DNA from: Bacteroidales bacterium
GTDB taxonomy: Bacteria > Bacteroidota > Bacteroidia > Bacteroidales > FEN-979
Assembly (NCBI GenBank): GCA_023231005.1
Contig: JALNWG010000012.1
Span: forward strand, 1 to 64,000
Reading direction: 5' to 3'
DNA: 64,000 nt
The notes beneath the pieces were generated by a model. The model saw only the letters and a list, made by a program, of their open reading frames with translations. It was not told where the DNA came from and ran no database searches. Positions 54,277 to 62,628 of this stretch are shown in pieces. A program made the position numbers and the translations under genes. Each line of letters starts with the position of its first letter. Position 1 is the stretch's first letter.

Positions 54277-55584
54277 TTATTTTACACCAAGTAATTCAAC
54301 ATCAAAAACAAGGGTAGAAAAAGGAGGAATATTACCCATATCCCGTTCACGATAACCAATGCTGGAAGGGATAATTAATGTTGCTTTACCGCCAACATTC
54401 ATGAGAGAAATTCCTTCATCCCAACCTTTAATGACTTGTCCCTGGCCAAGAGTAAATTCAAAAGGTTCATTACGATCGCGAGAGGAATCAAATTTCGTTC
54501 CGTTAAGTAAAGTTCCAGTATAATGAACTTTTACTTTTTTCCCTGCCATTGCTTTTGCACCTGTTCCTTTAACTTTTTCAACATAAATCAGACCGCTGGG
54601 TAATGCTTTGGTTGTGATATTCTTATCTTTCAGATATTTTTTTAAGAGCTCACTTTCTTGTTTTTTGGAGGTCTCTAACTTCATTTCTGCTTTTTTTTTA
54701 TCCTCAGCAACTTGTTTATCATGAGCTGCTTTTGTTTGTACATCAACTATTTCAACTTCATAAACAATCGGAGAAAAAGGTGGTACAAATGCGCCTCTGC
54801 CGGTTTCTCCGAAAGCGATTTTGGAGGGAACAATCAAAGTAGCTTTTCCTCCTTTTTGCATTTTTCCGACACCTTCTTCAAATCCCGGAGTATCAAACCG
54901 TTGACCATATTCAAATTGTAATGGCTCTCCACGATCATACGAGGAAAAAATTTGTTTTCCATCCAGCAAGGAGACTTTAAAATTTGCCTTAACCCAAACA
55001 CCGGAATCTATTTTCGCTCCTTTTCCTGCCGCAGTTTCAACAAAATACAAACCAGATGGAGTTGGAGCTACAGTAATTTGTTTGTCAGCCAGATATTTTT
55101 TCAGAGATTCTTCCTCTTTTTTCATCAAGGTAACCGGAGAATCGAACGATAACAGGGTAATATAAAAATGTACCACACTATTGGAATCAATAAATGGAGG
55201 ACGAGTAGGTTGCCGGAAAGTCTTTTTAAAGAGAGAGTCAGAATTGATAATGAAGTCTGCACTGTCTCCAGGAGATAATAATTTGATCCCTTCATAGATA
55301 TCTCCTTTAAAATCAGAAACCGGTAATTGAAAACGGACAGGACTACCCATTGCTTTTTTACTATTAAAAAGGGTAGAATCTTTGTAAGTATACCGCATTG
55401 TAAGAGAAACCCAATCTCCAACTTTTGGTTTTACTGTATCCTTGCTGACCTTGAACAATTTATAATACAAACCTGTCGCAGTTTTTTCATACCCAGGGTA
55501 TTTAGAAGAACAAGCAAAGAAAGTCAATGTTACCAACATCACAATGACCAATGAATTAACAAACACTTTTTTCATAATTTGCAT
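54277..55584 (-). CDS. Three-domain FKBP-type peptidyl-prolyl isomerase lipoprotein
   Basis: The 435-aa protein has a lipoprotein signal (TFFACSS) and three consecutive FKBP folds. The first (about 35-135) is diverged. The second (about 155-285) has FEEGVGKMQKGGKATLIVPSKIAFGETGRG. The third (about 320-435) is the most canonical (KVKVHYTGTLLNGTKFDSSRDRNEPFEFTLGQGQVIKGWDEGISLMNVGGKATLIIPSSIGYRERD). A charged helix joins domains two and three. It should assist folding of exported proteins in the periplasm or at the outer membrane. The two deacetylase-like cargo proteins and PorP follow it with short gaps, which suggests a dedicated folding factor. ATG 55575 is an equally good start. Confidence 0.88.
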   Translation of the reverse strand: MQIMKKVFVNSLVIVMLVTLTFFACSSKYPGYEKTATGLYYKLFKVSKDTVKPKVGDWVSLTMRYTYKDSTLFNSKKAMGSPVRFQLPVSDFKGDIYEGIKLLSPGDSADFIINSDSLFKKTFRQPTRPPFIDSNSVVHFYITLLSFDSPVTLMKKEEESLKKYLADKQITVAPTPSGLYFVETAAGKGAKIDSGVWVKANFKVSLLDGKQIFSSYDRGEPLQFEYGQRFDTPGFEEGVGKMQKGGKATLIVPSKIAFGETGRGAFVPPFSPIVYEVEIVDVQTKAAHDKQVAEDKKKAEMKLETSKKQESELLKKYLKDKNITTKALPSGLIYVEKVKGTGAKAMAGKKVKVHYTGTLLNGTKFDSSRDRNEPFEFTLGQGQVIKGWDEGISLMNVGGKATLIIPSSIGYRERDMGNIPPFSTLVFDVELLGVK

Positions 55585-55791
55585 TTTTACAATTTAGATT
55601 TAATTAATTATATACAACATTAACAATATTTTACAATGATTTTATGGGTCTTTTTCCTTGATCCGGGAAAACTATAATTTAACTTGCTCAAGTTAGCAAA
55701 GTCTCATTCGTAAATTGATTTTTTAAAAGTCCTTTTTTCAACATCTTTTGAACTTGACCATTTAGTGATCTTTATTGTTGGAACCAGAATG

Positions 55792-56331
55792 TCACTTAAC
55801 CTCACATAACTCTACATCATATATAAGAATGGCCCTCTGAGGAATTTTATTCTGGTCCCCCAGAAGTCCAAATGCCAAATGTGAGGGAAGAATGAATTTT
55901 GCTTTATCCCCTGTCCGCATCAACAATACACCTTCCTCTAATCCGTTGGTTAAATGACTTTTCCCAATCTCAGTCTCAAATTTTTTTTCCCCATCAGTTG
56001 AATACACAACCTCACCATTTATCAATTTGAGTGTATAATTCAGAACAACAGTTTTTCCTTTCTTAGCCTTTTCTCCATTTCCATTTTTATAGATCATATA
56101 TCGTAAACCTGTTTCTGAAGTGTTCATTTTCCAATGGTACCGCTGAATAAAATCCTCAATTTCATCAGCCTCAGTTTTAACTACCTGACGATTGAACTTT
56201 ATCACAGTATCATCCATGGTCTTAAAATTATTGTTAGATACGGCAACTGGCGTAGATTGTGTACAGGAAATAAAGAAAAAAAAAGTTCCTATGATGAAAA
56301 AGGAATTGGCAATCTTAATTAAAAAATCCAT
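55792..56331 (-). CDS. gldI: GldI-like FKBP-type peptidyl-prolyl isomerase lipoprotein
   Basis: The 179-aa protein starts at ATG 56331 (the open frame back to TTG 56400 lies inside the DHH gene). It has a lipoprotein signal with Cys23 (FFFFISCTQ), a helical linker (EADEIEDFIQRYHWKMNTSETGLRYMIYKNG) and one FKBP domain (GKTVVLNYTLKLINGEVVYST, GLEEGVLLMRTGDKAKFILPSHLAFG). This matches GldI, a gliding-motility and T9SS-associated isomerase of Bacteroidota. It follows the DHH phosphoesterase gene by 13 bp, a gene order I recall from other Bacteroidota (from memory, not checked). Gliding itself cannot be inferred from this one gene. Confidence 0.8.
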   Translation of the reverse strand: MDFLIKIANSFFIIGTFFFFISCTQSTPVAVSNNNFKTMDDTVIKFNRQVVKTEADEIEDFIQRYHWKMNTSETGLRYMIYKNGNGEKAKKGKTVVLNYTLKLINGEVVYSTDGEKKFETEIGKSHLTNGLEEGVLLMRTGDKAKFILPSHLAFGLLGDQNKIPQRAILIYDVELCEVK

Positions 56332-56344
56332 CCTTTTGCCGAAA

Positions 56345-57361
56345 TTAAACCAATTTGAGTTGTGATTGATAAACTGGAAGAAGGGCTTTGAATTTTGCAA
56401 TAGTTTGTTTTAGGGTGGTTTGACAGTTGGCCCCTGATGCATTATGATGTCCACCACCATCAAAGTGCTCACGAGCAAATTCTTCAACAGAAAAATTTCC
56501 TTTGGAACGAAAAGATACTTTAACAATTCCGTCTCTTTCCATAAATAGCGCAGCCAGATTTATATCTTTAATCGATAAGGCGTAATTGACAACCCCTTCT
56601 GTATCACCAATTTCATAATTAAACCGCTGAAGATCTTCCTTGGAAAGGGTGATATAGGCTGTATGAAATTCAGGAAGAACGGTTAGTTTATCGCTGATCG
56701 AATAGCCCAATAAGCGAAGCCTGTTTTCAGAAAATGTGTCATAAATCAACCGATGAATATGTTCACCATCAATACCAAGTTTATATAATTCAGCAATGGT
56801 CAGGTAGGTTTTAACATAATTGCATGAATAACTCAGGGATCCGGTATCGGTGATTATTCCAGCATAAAGACAGGCAGCCATTTCCTTATCGATCAAATGG
56901 ATATCACCGGAATCCTTAATAAAATCAAAAACAAGTTCTGAGGTGGAAGAGGTTAAGGAAGTTGAAATTTTATATAAAAATTCATCAGATGGGAATAAAT
57001 GATGATCGATTAACATCTTACAGGAACTTGACTCAAGAATAAACTTCCCTACATTATTTAATCGGCTCAGATTATTGAAATCAAGTGCAAAGATCAGATC
57101 GGCTGATTTGATTGCTTCCAGACAGGCATTTTTCTGGTTCTCAAAATCTAAAATTTCCTCATGACCACTCATCCATGCAAGAAATTCAGGAAAGGGATCA
57201 GGAATGATCATTTTGACGGCATGATTTTTCTTCTTCAAATAGGAAAAAAAAGCAAGACATGAACCGATAGCGTCTCCATCGGGATTCGAATGAGTAGTTA
57301 GCAAAACCTTTGAAGGGTTCGCTAACTTTTCAGATATGGCTGTAAAATCAGAATTCTCCAA
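56345..57361 (-). CDS. DHH-family phosphoesterase (NrnA-like)
   Basis: The 338-aa protein contains the DHH superfamily motifs THSNPDGDAIGS (about residues 24-35), FALDFNN, LIDHH (the DHH motif) and the DHHA1 domain signature EFAREHFDGGGHHNASGA at the C-terminus. NrnA-type enzymes degrade oligoribonucleotides of 2-5 nt and 3'-phosphoadenosine-5'-phosphate. The start is TTG 57361: an in-frame stop lies three codons upstream and no ATG exists before the catalytic motif. A minus-strand -7 box at 57384-57391 supports this start. It leads the DHH-gldI operon and diverges from ndk. Confidence 0.9.
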   Translation of the reverse strand: MENSDFTAISEKLANPSKVLLTTHSNPDGDAIGSCLAFFSYLKKKNHAVKMIIPDPFPEFLAWMSGHEEILDFENQKNACLEAIKSADLIFALDFNNLSRLNNVGKFILESSSCKMLIDHHLFPSDEFLYKISTSLTSSTSELVFDFIKDSGDIHLIDKEMAACLYAGIITDTGSLSYSCNYVKTYLTIAELYKLGIDGEHIHRLIYDTFSENRLRLLGYSISDKLTVLPEFHTAYITLSKEDLQRFNYEIGDTEGVVNYALSIKDINLAALFMERDGIVKVSFRSKGNFSVEEFAREHFDGGGHHNASGANCQTTLKQTIAKFKALLPVYQSQLKLV

Positions 57362-57383
57362 ATATATTAGGTTTTAAACAGTG

Positions 57384-57391
57384 CAAAATTA
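57384..57391 (-). promoter_or_regulatory. Minus-strand -7 box TAATTTTG for the DHH-gldI operon
   Basis: On the plus strand this reads CAAAATTA. It lies 22 bp before the TTG start at 57361. It has the same octamer as the divergent ndk box at 57414, so the short gap holds a divergent promoter pair. Confidence 0.5.
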
Positions 57392-57413
57392 GCGATATTT
57401 TCATAGTAAAATG

Positions 57414-57421
57414 TAATTTTG
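57414..57421 (+). promoter_or_regulatory. ndk -7 box TAATTTTG
   Basis: An exact TAnnTTTG match ends 27 bp before the ndk ATG at 57449. No -33 box is obvious. The sequence is identical to the divergent minus-strand box. Confidence 0.5.
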
Positions 57422-57448
57422 TCTTGGTTTATAAACAAGATTTTTTAT

Positions 57449-57868
57449 ATGGTAGGGAATATAACATTCACAATAATTAAGCCTTCCGCTTTTGCCGATG
57501 GACATACAGGTGAGGTACTTGCAATAATTGAAAAAGCCGGATTCCGGATCAAATCAATAAAAAAGGTTTGGTTGACAAAAAATCAGGCATCCAGGTTTTA
57601 TGATGTTCATATTGGAAAACCGTTTTACGATGATCTTGTTCGGTTTATGTGTTCCGGGCCAATTGTTGCAGCCGTTTTAGAAAAAGAAAACGCAATCGAA
57701 GAATTCAGAACGCTTATTGGAGCAACAGATCCTGCAAAAGCAGCTCCCGGAACAATACGTAAGCTATTTGGTAAAACAATGGGGGAAAATGCCATTCATG
57801 GATCAGATAGTGATGAAAATGCAATCAAAGAGTCTTGCTTTTTCTTTTCGCTTATGGAACAAGGCTAA
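57449..57868 (+). CDS. ndk: Nucleoside diphosphate kinase
   Basis: The 139-aa protein has the full NDK pattern: FTIIKPSAFADGHTGEVLAIIEKAGFRI, a Kpn-loop-like GATDPAKAAPGTIRKLFG and the active-site motif NAIHGSDSDENA with catalytic His117. It transfers the gamma-phosphate between nucleoside triphosphates and diphosphates. ATG 57449 (MVGNITFTIIKP) is preferred over TTG 57419, which lies right at the -7 box. It faces the XRE regulator gene tail to tail with 3 bp between the stops. Confidence 0.95.
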   Translation: MVGNITFTIIKPSAFADGHTGEVLAIIEKAGFRIKSIKKVWLTKNQASRFYDVHIGKPFYDDLVRFMCSGPIVAAVLEKENAIEEFRTLIGATDPAKAAPGTIRKLFGKTMGENAIHGSDSDENAIKESCFFFSLMEQG

Positions 57869-57871
57869 TTT

Positions 57872-58267
57872 CTATTCTGGATCATATTCTCGAAATGTTT
57901 TGTCCTGAAACAAAATAATTACTTTCTCAATCTTTTTATTTGACTTTTCCTTTTTAGGGATTTCAATGTTCCTTTTCATTTCCTTTTTAGGGGCTATTTC
58001 AACTTCATCAAATAAGGTGCCTTCATGTACTGTTTTCGGAAATATTTCCTCTTGTGGATTTATTGTCTCAGAAATTTCACCATTGAGTAACCAATCTGAT
58101 TTGATTTCAGGAAAACGCTTAAGAACCTTCAACACAAATTCCAGACTTGGTTTATTCCTTCCAGAAATAATGTGTGACATTCCTGATCTTTGAATTCCAA
58201 TTTCATCAGCAAATTGAGAAGGGGATAATTTTTTTTGTTTTAATATCTCTAAAATCCGGTCGGTCAT
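57872..58267 (-). CDS. XRE-family helix-turn-helix regulator
   Basis: This 131-aa protein has an N-terminal Cro/CI-type helix-turn-helix (residues 1-60: ILEILKQKKLSPSQFADEIGIQRSGMSHIISGRNKPSLEFVLKVLKRFPEI) and then an unstructured, charged tail (KKEMKRNIEIPKKEKSNKKIEKVIILFQDKTFREYDPE). The HTH-plus-charged-tail layout is frequent in Bacteroidota. Its own promoter box at 58283-58290 is overlapped by a 12-bp palindrome, and two further inverted repeats lie in the long gap upstream, which suggests autoregulation (inference). Confidence 0.85.
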   Translation of the reverse strand: MTDRILEILKQKKLSPSQFADEIGIQRSGMSHIISGRNKPSLEFVLKVLKRFPEIKSDWLLNGEISETINPQEEIFPKTVHEGTLFDEVEIAPKKEMKRNIEIPKKEKSNKKIEKVIILFQDKTFREYDPE

Positions 58268-58282
58268 TGTTAAATATTTTTA

Positions 58283-58290
58283 CAAAAGTA
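58283..58290 (-). promoter_or_regulatory. Minus-strand -7 box TACTTTTG for the XRE regulator
   Basis: On the plus strand this reads CAAAAGTA, 15 bp before the ATG at 58267. The palindrome GTAATTAATTAC (58288-58299) overlaps its upstream edge, so a bound regulator would cover the promoter. Confidence 0.45.
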
Positions 58291-58539
58291 ATTAATTACA
58301 AAAATATGTATTTCATTTTATAAAAAAAATCTTAACTTAAACTATATATTAATATAATATTTATATATATCTGGTATATAACAATATAAATATACATTCA
58401 TGTTGATTTTCGAGTAAATTACACTTGTATATTTGTGATATTACTTTTGTAACATACAATTGTTATTTCGTAACAAGTAATATTCAATAGATAATAATAT
58501 CATCTGTATTTCAATAATATACATACCATTTGCCTTTGT

Positions 58540-58563
58540 TTACATTTGTAATTACAAATGTAA
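58540..58563. repeat. 24-bp perfect palindrome
   Basis: The left arm TTACATTTGTAA is followed directly by its reverse complement TTACAAATGTAA, without a spacer. The inner GTAATTAC resembles the centre of the palindrome GTAATTAATTAC beside the XRE promoter. It is a good candidate for an operator for a dimeric regulator. A weak cruciform in AT-rich DNA is the alternative. Confidence 0.6.
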
Positions 58564-58900
58564 CTCCGATTGATTGTTCTCAATATTTTGATTCTTATTG
58601 AATATCAAATTTATAACGAATTCTGCAACAATCATCGTTTATCAATGTGAACTGAATTGATTCATGATTTGTTCAATTATCGAGACTCCATTTATATTCA
58701 ACAATATCTTAATATGAATTGCTTATATTACATGATATACAATTATTTATAGATTTATTTATTTCAACAGAATTTACAATTGACAACTCGAATTTTAACA
58801 AATTCTGATATAAATCAAGGATTATTGAAGGCTAAATAACCAAAAATGGCCATCATTGATATCACCTTTTTTACTAAGTTTGATTCAAATTAAAAGCGAA

Positions 58901-60457
58901 ATGATGTATACCGATCTTGACCTTGAACAAATCAAGCAACATGGAATAACCCTGAAAACCATTGAAAAGCAAATTTCCCATTTCAAACACGGATTCCCCT
59001 TCATTAAATTAATCCGTCCTGCAATTCCGGGAGACGGGATACTCTCCTACTCTGAAAATGAGAAAGAAATTTTTATCCGATACTTTGAAGATCATTTCCT
59101 TTTGATTCATGTCACTAAATTTGTACCCGCATCCGGTGCAGCAAGCAGAATGTTCAAGCAACTTTTTGAATTCAGGGAACATTATAATAATAATGCTAAC
59201 GGATTATCACTCTTTGAATCGAATCAAGAATTTGATTCTCCTTATTATTTTCTTGCCCACCTTTCTGAAATTGCTTTTTATGACGATCTCAGGAAAAATT
59301 TGAGTTCAAATGGGCAATCGTTGGAAATGTTATTAAAGAAAAAAGATTTTAATACCATTATCGATTTTATTCTTACGAAGAAAGGATTAGACTATGCCAA
59401 TCTCCCCAAGGGGCTGATTATATTCCACAAAGACTCCGAAGGGACGCGAACTTCCATTGAAGAACATCTGGTCGAAGCTGCCATGTATACAAGAGACCAA
59501 CATGATATTGCCCATATCCATTTTACTGTTTCCCCAGAACACAAGAAAAAATTCAAAGAACTCCTTAATTCCGTAAAATCGAAATATGAATCGAAATATG
59601 GTGTTCGATTTGATTTTTCGTTTTCAATTCAAAGTCCTTCTACCGATACTCTGGCTGTCGATATTAATAATGAACCGTTTCGTGATCTACAGAAAAAACT
59701 AGTCTTTCGTCCTGGAGGACATGGTGCTTTACTCTCAAACCTTAATGAAATTGATGCCGACCTGATCTTTATTAAGAACATCGACAATGTTGTACCCGAT
59801 AAACTCAAATTGCAGACTTTCCGACATAAAAAATTGTTGGGTGGGGTTTTGCTTACTCTTCAGCATGAAATTTATAAATATTTAACCATTCTTGAGCAGA
59901 ATACAGTCACAAGGTTTCAAATCGAGGAAATGTTCCGCTTTTTACGAAAACAATTATGTATTCCATTATCCGTTGAATTTCAATCTCTTGAAATATCTGA
60001 ACAAAGTAAACAGTTATTTAATCTATTAAACCGGCCTATTCGTGTTTGCGGAATGGTGAAAAATGAAGGCGAACCAGGCGGAGGACCATTTTGGGTTTTA
60101 ACAGGGAATAGGAAAGAAACACTTCAGATTGTTGAATCTTCGCAAATCGACATAAAAGATCCGGGACAAAAATCAATTCTCCAAAATTCCACCTATTTTA
60201 ATCCGGTGGATCTGGTATGCGGAATCAAAGATTATAGGGGAAATTCTTTTGATCTGACGAAGTTTATTGATGAAGAAACGGGGTTCATTTCAATTAAATC
60301 TCTTTTTGGAAAAAGCCTCAAAGCACAGGAACTTCCAGGACTTTGGAACGGGGCCATGTCCGATTGGATTACGTTATTTGTAGAAATCCCAATTATCACC
60401 TTTAACCCGGTTAAGAGCGTTAATGATCTTTTGCGGAAAGAACATGTAGAATTTTAA
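58901..60457 (+). CDS. DUF4301 family protein
   Basis: This 518-aa protein starts at ATG 58901 (or 58904); the TTG at 58856 would add 15 residues with no ribosome site. The sequence FVPASGAASRMFKQLFEF, LPKGLIIFHKDSEGTRTSIEEHLVEAAMY, FRPGGHGALLSNLNEIDADLIFIKNIDNVVPD and GGVLLTLQHEIYKYL, with VCGMVKNEGEPGGGPFWV, is the DUF4301 pattern. The GSGTR-like and GGHGAL..L stretches resemble sugar-nucleotidyltransferase-type Rossmann proteins, but no biochemical role has been shown to my knowledge. It is followed by a DUF218 gene 3 bp later. Confidence 0.85.
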   Translation: MMYTDLDLEQIKQHGITLKTIEKQISHFKHGFPFIKLIRPAIPGDGILSYSENEKEIFIRYFEDHFLLIHVTKFVPASGAASRMFKQLFEFREHYNNNANGLSLFESNQEFDSPYYFLAHLSEIAFYDDLRKNLSSNGQSLEMLLKKKDFNTIIDFILTKKGLDYANLPKGLIIFHKDSEGTRTSIEEHLVEAAMYTRDQHDIAHIHFTVSPEHKKKFKELLNSVKSKYESKYGVRFDFSFSIQSPSTDTLAVDINNEPFRDLQKKLVFRPGGHGALLSNLNEIDADLIFIKNIDNVVPDKLKLQTFRHKKLLGGVLLTLQHEIYKYLTILEQNTVTRFQIEEMFRFLRKQLCIPLSVEFQSLEISEQSKQLFNLLNRPIRVCGMVKNEGEPGGGPFWVLTGNRKETLQIVESSQIDIKDPGQKSILQNSTYFNPVDLVCGIKDYRGNSFDLTKFIDEETGFISIKSLFGKSLKAQELPGLWNGAMSDWITLFVEIPIITFNPVKSVNDLLRKEHVEF

Positions 60458-60460
60458 ATC

Positions 60461-61126
60461 ATGAAATCTGGTAAAAATTATATCATTTTAAGCAAAAAAG
60501 AACGTTGGGGATTGACAATATGGGGATGGGTGTTGATTGTATGTTTCTTATTTCTCATGATTTTTCTTGGAATTCGAAATCTCTACGGAATTCTTGCCCC
60601 GAATCATCGTGAAGATGCTAACATTCTTGTTGTTGAGGGGTTTATCAGTGATTATGTTTTATGGGATGCCATGAAAGAATTCAGAAATAATGATTATGAA
60701 CTGTTAATTACCACGGGTACCCCTTTGGAATATGGAGAACTTCTTTCTCCTTTTAAAAACACAGCCAGAATCGCCGGCATGTCGCTATTAAAATTAGGAT
60801 TTGATTCCACAAAACTAGTTATTGTCGGAACAGATTCAATCCGAAATGACCGGACTTACAATTCAGCTATTGCGCTTCGACTTTGGCTAAAAAAGAACAA
60901 ACCAGGAATTAAAGCAATCAACCTAATGACAATGAGTGTTCATGGAGCACGAAGTCAACGGTTATTTCAATATGCTTTTGGAGATACTATTCGTGTTGGA
61001 ATCATTTCAGTTAAAAATTTTTATTATGGTCATAGAGATTGGTATAAATCTTCTAAAGGATTTAGAGAAACGTTGAACGAGGCAATTGGTTATTTCTATA
61101 TCCGTTATTTTTTCCGTCCATATTAA
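60461..61126 (+). CDS. YdcF/SanA-like (DUF218) membrane protein
   Basis: This 221-aa protein has one N-terminal helix (about residues 19-42) and a DUF218 domain facing outward (ANILVVEGFISDYVLWDAMKEF, ELLITTGTPLEYG, SLLKLGFDSTKLVIVGTDSIRNDRTYNSAIALRLWL, MTMSVHGARSQRLFQYAFG). The pattern matches YdcF/SanA/ElyC proteins, which in other bacteria are linked to envelope integrity and vancomycin sensitivity; their reaction is unknown. It is coupled to the DUF4301 gene. Confidence 0.8.
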   Translation: MKSGKNYIILSKKERWGLTIWGWVLIVCFLFLMIFLGIRNLYGILAPNHREDANILVVEGFISDYVLWDAMKEFRNNDYELLITTGTPLEYGELLSPFKNTARIAGMSLLKLGFDSTKLVIVGTDSIRNDRTYNSAIALRLWLKKNKPGIKAINLMTMSVHGARSQRLFQYAFGDTIRVGIISVKNFYYGHRDWYKSSKGFRETLNEAIGYFYIRYFFRPY

Positions 61127-61186
61127 AAAGAAATCGTAGTAAAATAGTTTAGTCTCTCCCACGTTATTGAAGTATAAATAGCAACC

Positions 61187-62572
61187 ATGCAAAAACACTT
61201 TACTACCTTACAGATTCTGGTTTTTGTTTGTTTATTCATACCTGCTATGAGCCAGCAGGATTACCTTATCAAATTCCGAATAAAAGGCATTAAGGATACT
61301 ACCTGTATCATTGCAAATTATTATGGGAACGGTACTTATGTAAAAGACAGTATAAAAGTGGACGGCAATGGTAAATGTGTTTTTAAAGCTAAGACTGATC
61401 TACCAAAGGGAATGTACATCTTTATTATTTCCGAGAAGAATTATTTTGATTTTATTGTCAATGATGATCACAAGTTCAGTATGGAGACTGATGTTCAGAA
61501 TCCCATAAAAAACATGATCATTCGTGATTCTCCTGAAAATTCGTTGTTTTATCAATATCTACGTTATAACAAGGAACAATATGACATCATGATGGGAATT
61601 CAGGACCACTTAAAGAAGGTTAAGGAAAATAATGACTCCGTGAAAATATTGAGTGACCAGATCAATCAAATGAACAAGGATCTGATCGCATACAAACTTG
61701 ATTTGATCAAAGAACATCCAAGGGCTTTTTTGAATCTGCTTATCAATACTATGAAAGAACCAGAAATAAAAGATTCTACTACAACCTACCAATATTATAA
61801 AGAACATTTTTGGGATGACGTTGATTTTACAGATGATCGTATTTTGCGTACCCCAGTCTTTCATCCTAAGCTTAAAAAGTATTTCGACAATGTATTGATT
61901 CAAATTCCGGATTCTATCATCCACGAATCCGATATTATGATTGATAAATCCAGACCCAACTCAGAGATGTTTAAATATCTTGTATGGTTCATGACTTCAC
62001 ATTATGAAAATTCTGAGATTATGGGGTTTGACAAAATATTCGTACATGTAGTCGATACTTATTATTCCACTGGACAAGCAACCTGGGTCAGCAAAACAAC
62101 AACAGAGAATATCATTAAAAAATCCGACCGATTGAAACCCATATTATTGGGTAAAAAAGCGCCAAATATGATTATGCAGGACACCTCATTTAGGCTTGTT
62201 TCCATGCATAACATCAATGCAAAATATCTGGTAATTCTTTTTTGGGATCCGAGTTGTGGCCATTGTGAGCATGAAATTCCTAAGATCAAGGCTTTTTATG
62301 ATGTCAATAAAGAAAAGTACGGACTTGAAGTTCTGGCAGTTTGTTCAGATACTTCTCTTGTCAAATGGAAAGAAGCCATCAAGTCGAAGCATTTGAATTG
62401 GATCAATGTCGATGGTCCACGGACTTTAACAGGAGATTATCATGAACAGTATGATGTCATTACCACCCCGGTACTATATCTCCTCGACGAACGTAAAGTT
62501 ATTTTAGCCAAGCAGCTTCCCTGGGAGAAAATGGAAAAATTTCTGGAGAATCGGTATAACGAAAATAAATAA
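61187..62572 (+). CDS. Periplasmic thioredoxin-like (TlpA/DUF5106-type) protein
   Basis: The 461-aa protein has a signal peptide (ending AMSQQ), an N-terminal DUF4369-like beta domain (residues 24-130: YLIKFRIKGIKDTTCIIANYYG), a helical middle (140-310) and a C-terminal thioredoxin fold with LGKKAPNMIMQD, the redox motif CGHC (Cys357, Cys360; DPSCGHCEHEIPKIKAFYD) and the cis-Pro region VITTPVLYLLDE. It should reduce or isomerise disulfides in the periplasm. Proteins of this build are common in Bacteroidota and their clients are unknown. A bidirectional-looking hairpin follows the stop. Confidence 0.88.
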   Translation: MQKHFTTLQILVFVCLFIPAMSQQDYLIKFRIKGIKDTTCIIANYYGNGTYVKDSIKVDGNGKCVFKAKTDLPKGMYIFIISEKNYFDFIVNDDHKFSMETDVQNPIKNMIIRDSPENSLFYQYLRYNKEQYDIMMGIQDHLKKVKENNDSVKILSDQINQMNKDLIAYKLDLIKEHPRAFLNLLINTMKEPEIKDSTTTYQYYKEHFWDDVDFTDDRILRTPVFHPKLKKYFDNVLIQIPDSIIHESDIMIDKSRPNSEMFKYLVWFMTSHYENSEIMGFDKIFVHVVDTYYSTGQATWVSKTTTENIIKKSDRLKPILLGKKAPNMIMQDTSFRLVSMHNINAKYLVILFWDPSCGHCEHEIPKIKAFYDVNKEKYGLEVLAVCSDTSLVKWKEAIKSKHLNWINVDGPRTLTGDYHEQYDVITTPVLYLLDERKVILAKQLPWEKMEKFLENRYNENK

Positions 62573-62577
62573 AAAAA

Positions 62578-62606
62578 GCCATCCCAGATTTTGGAACGGC
62601 CTTTTT
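62578..62606. terminator. Bidirectional intrinsic terminator-like hairpin
   Basis: After the thioredoxin-like stop an A-run leads into GCC..TCC, an eight-base loop, GGA..GGC and a run of five T. The stem is imperfect (an internal mismatch after the first three pairs). A-run and T-run on opposite sides allow it to end both this gene and the rplT operon coming from the other strand. Confidence 0.55.
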
Positions 62607-62628
62607 AAAAAGAAGTATTCTGTCTGTG

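Larger units (their letters stand above)
58268..58900. other. Long AT-rich intergenic region
   Basis: This is the only gap over 300 bp in the window (633 bp). It is extremely AT-rich, with many TATAT runs, and no ORF, tRNA or strong terminator is visible. It contains plus-strand -7-like boxes TATATTTG (58428-58435) and TACTTTTG (58442-58449) that have no gene close downstream. It also holds an imperfect inverted repeat at 58441-58480 (outer arms TTACTT/AAGTAA, inner arms TTGTTA/TAACAA) and a 24-bp perfect palindrome at 58540-58563. A small RNA or an operator array is possible; no DnaA-box cluster was seen. Confidence 0.55.

Noticed and set aside
58380..58500. CRISPR array or tandem repeat in the AT-rich gap
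   Set aside because: No unit repeats at regular spacing; the similarity between segments comes from inverted repeats and low complexity.
58268..58900. Origin of replication in the AT-rich gap
   Set aside because: No DnaA-box cluster was found by eye and no replication genes are nearby.
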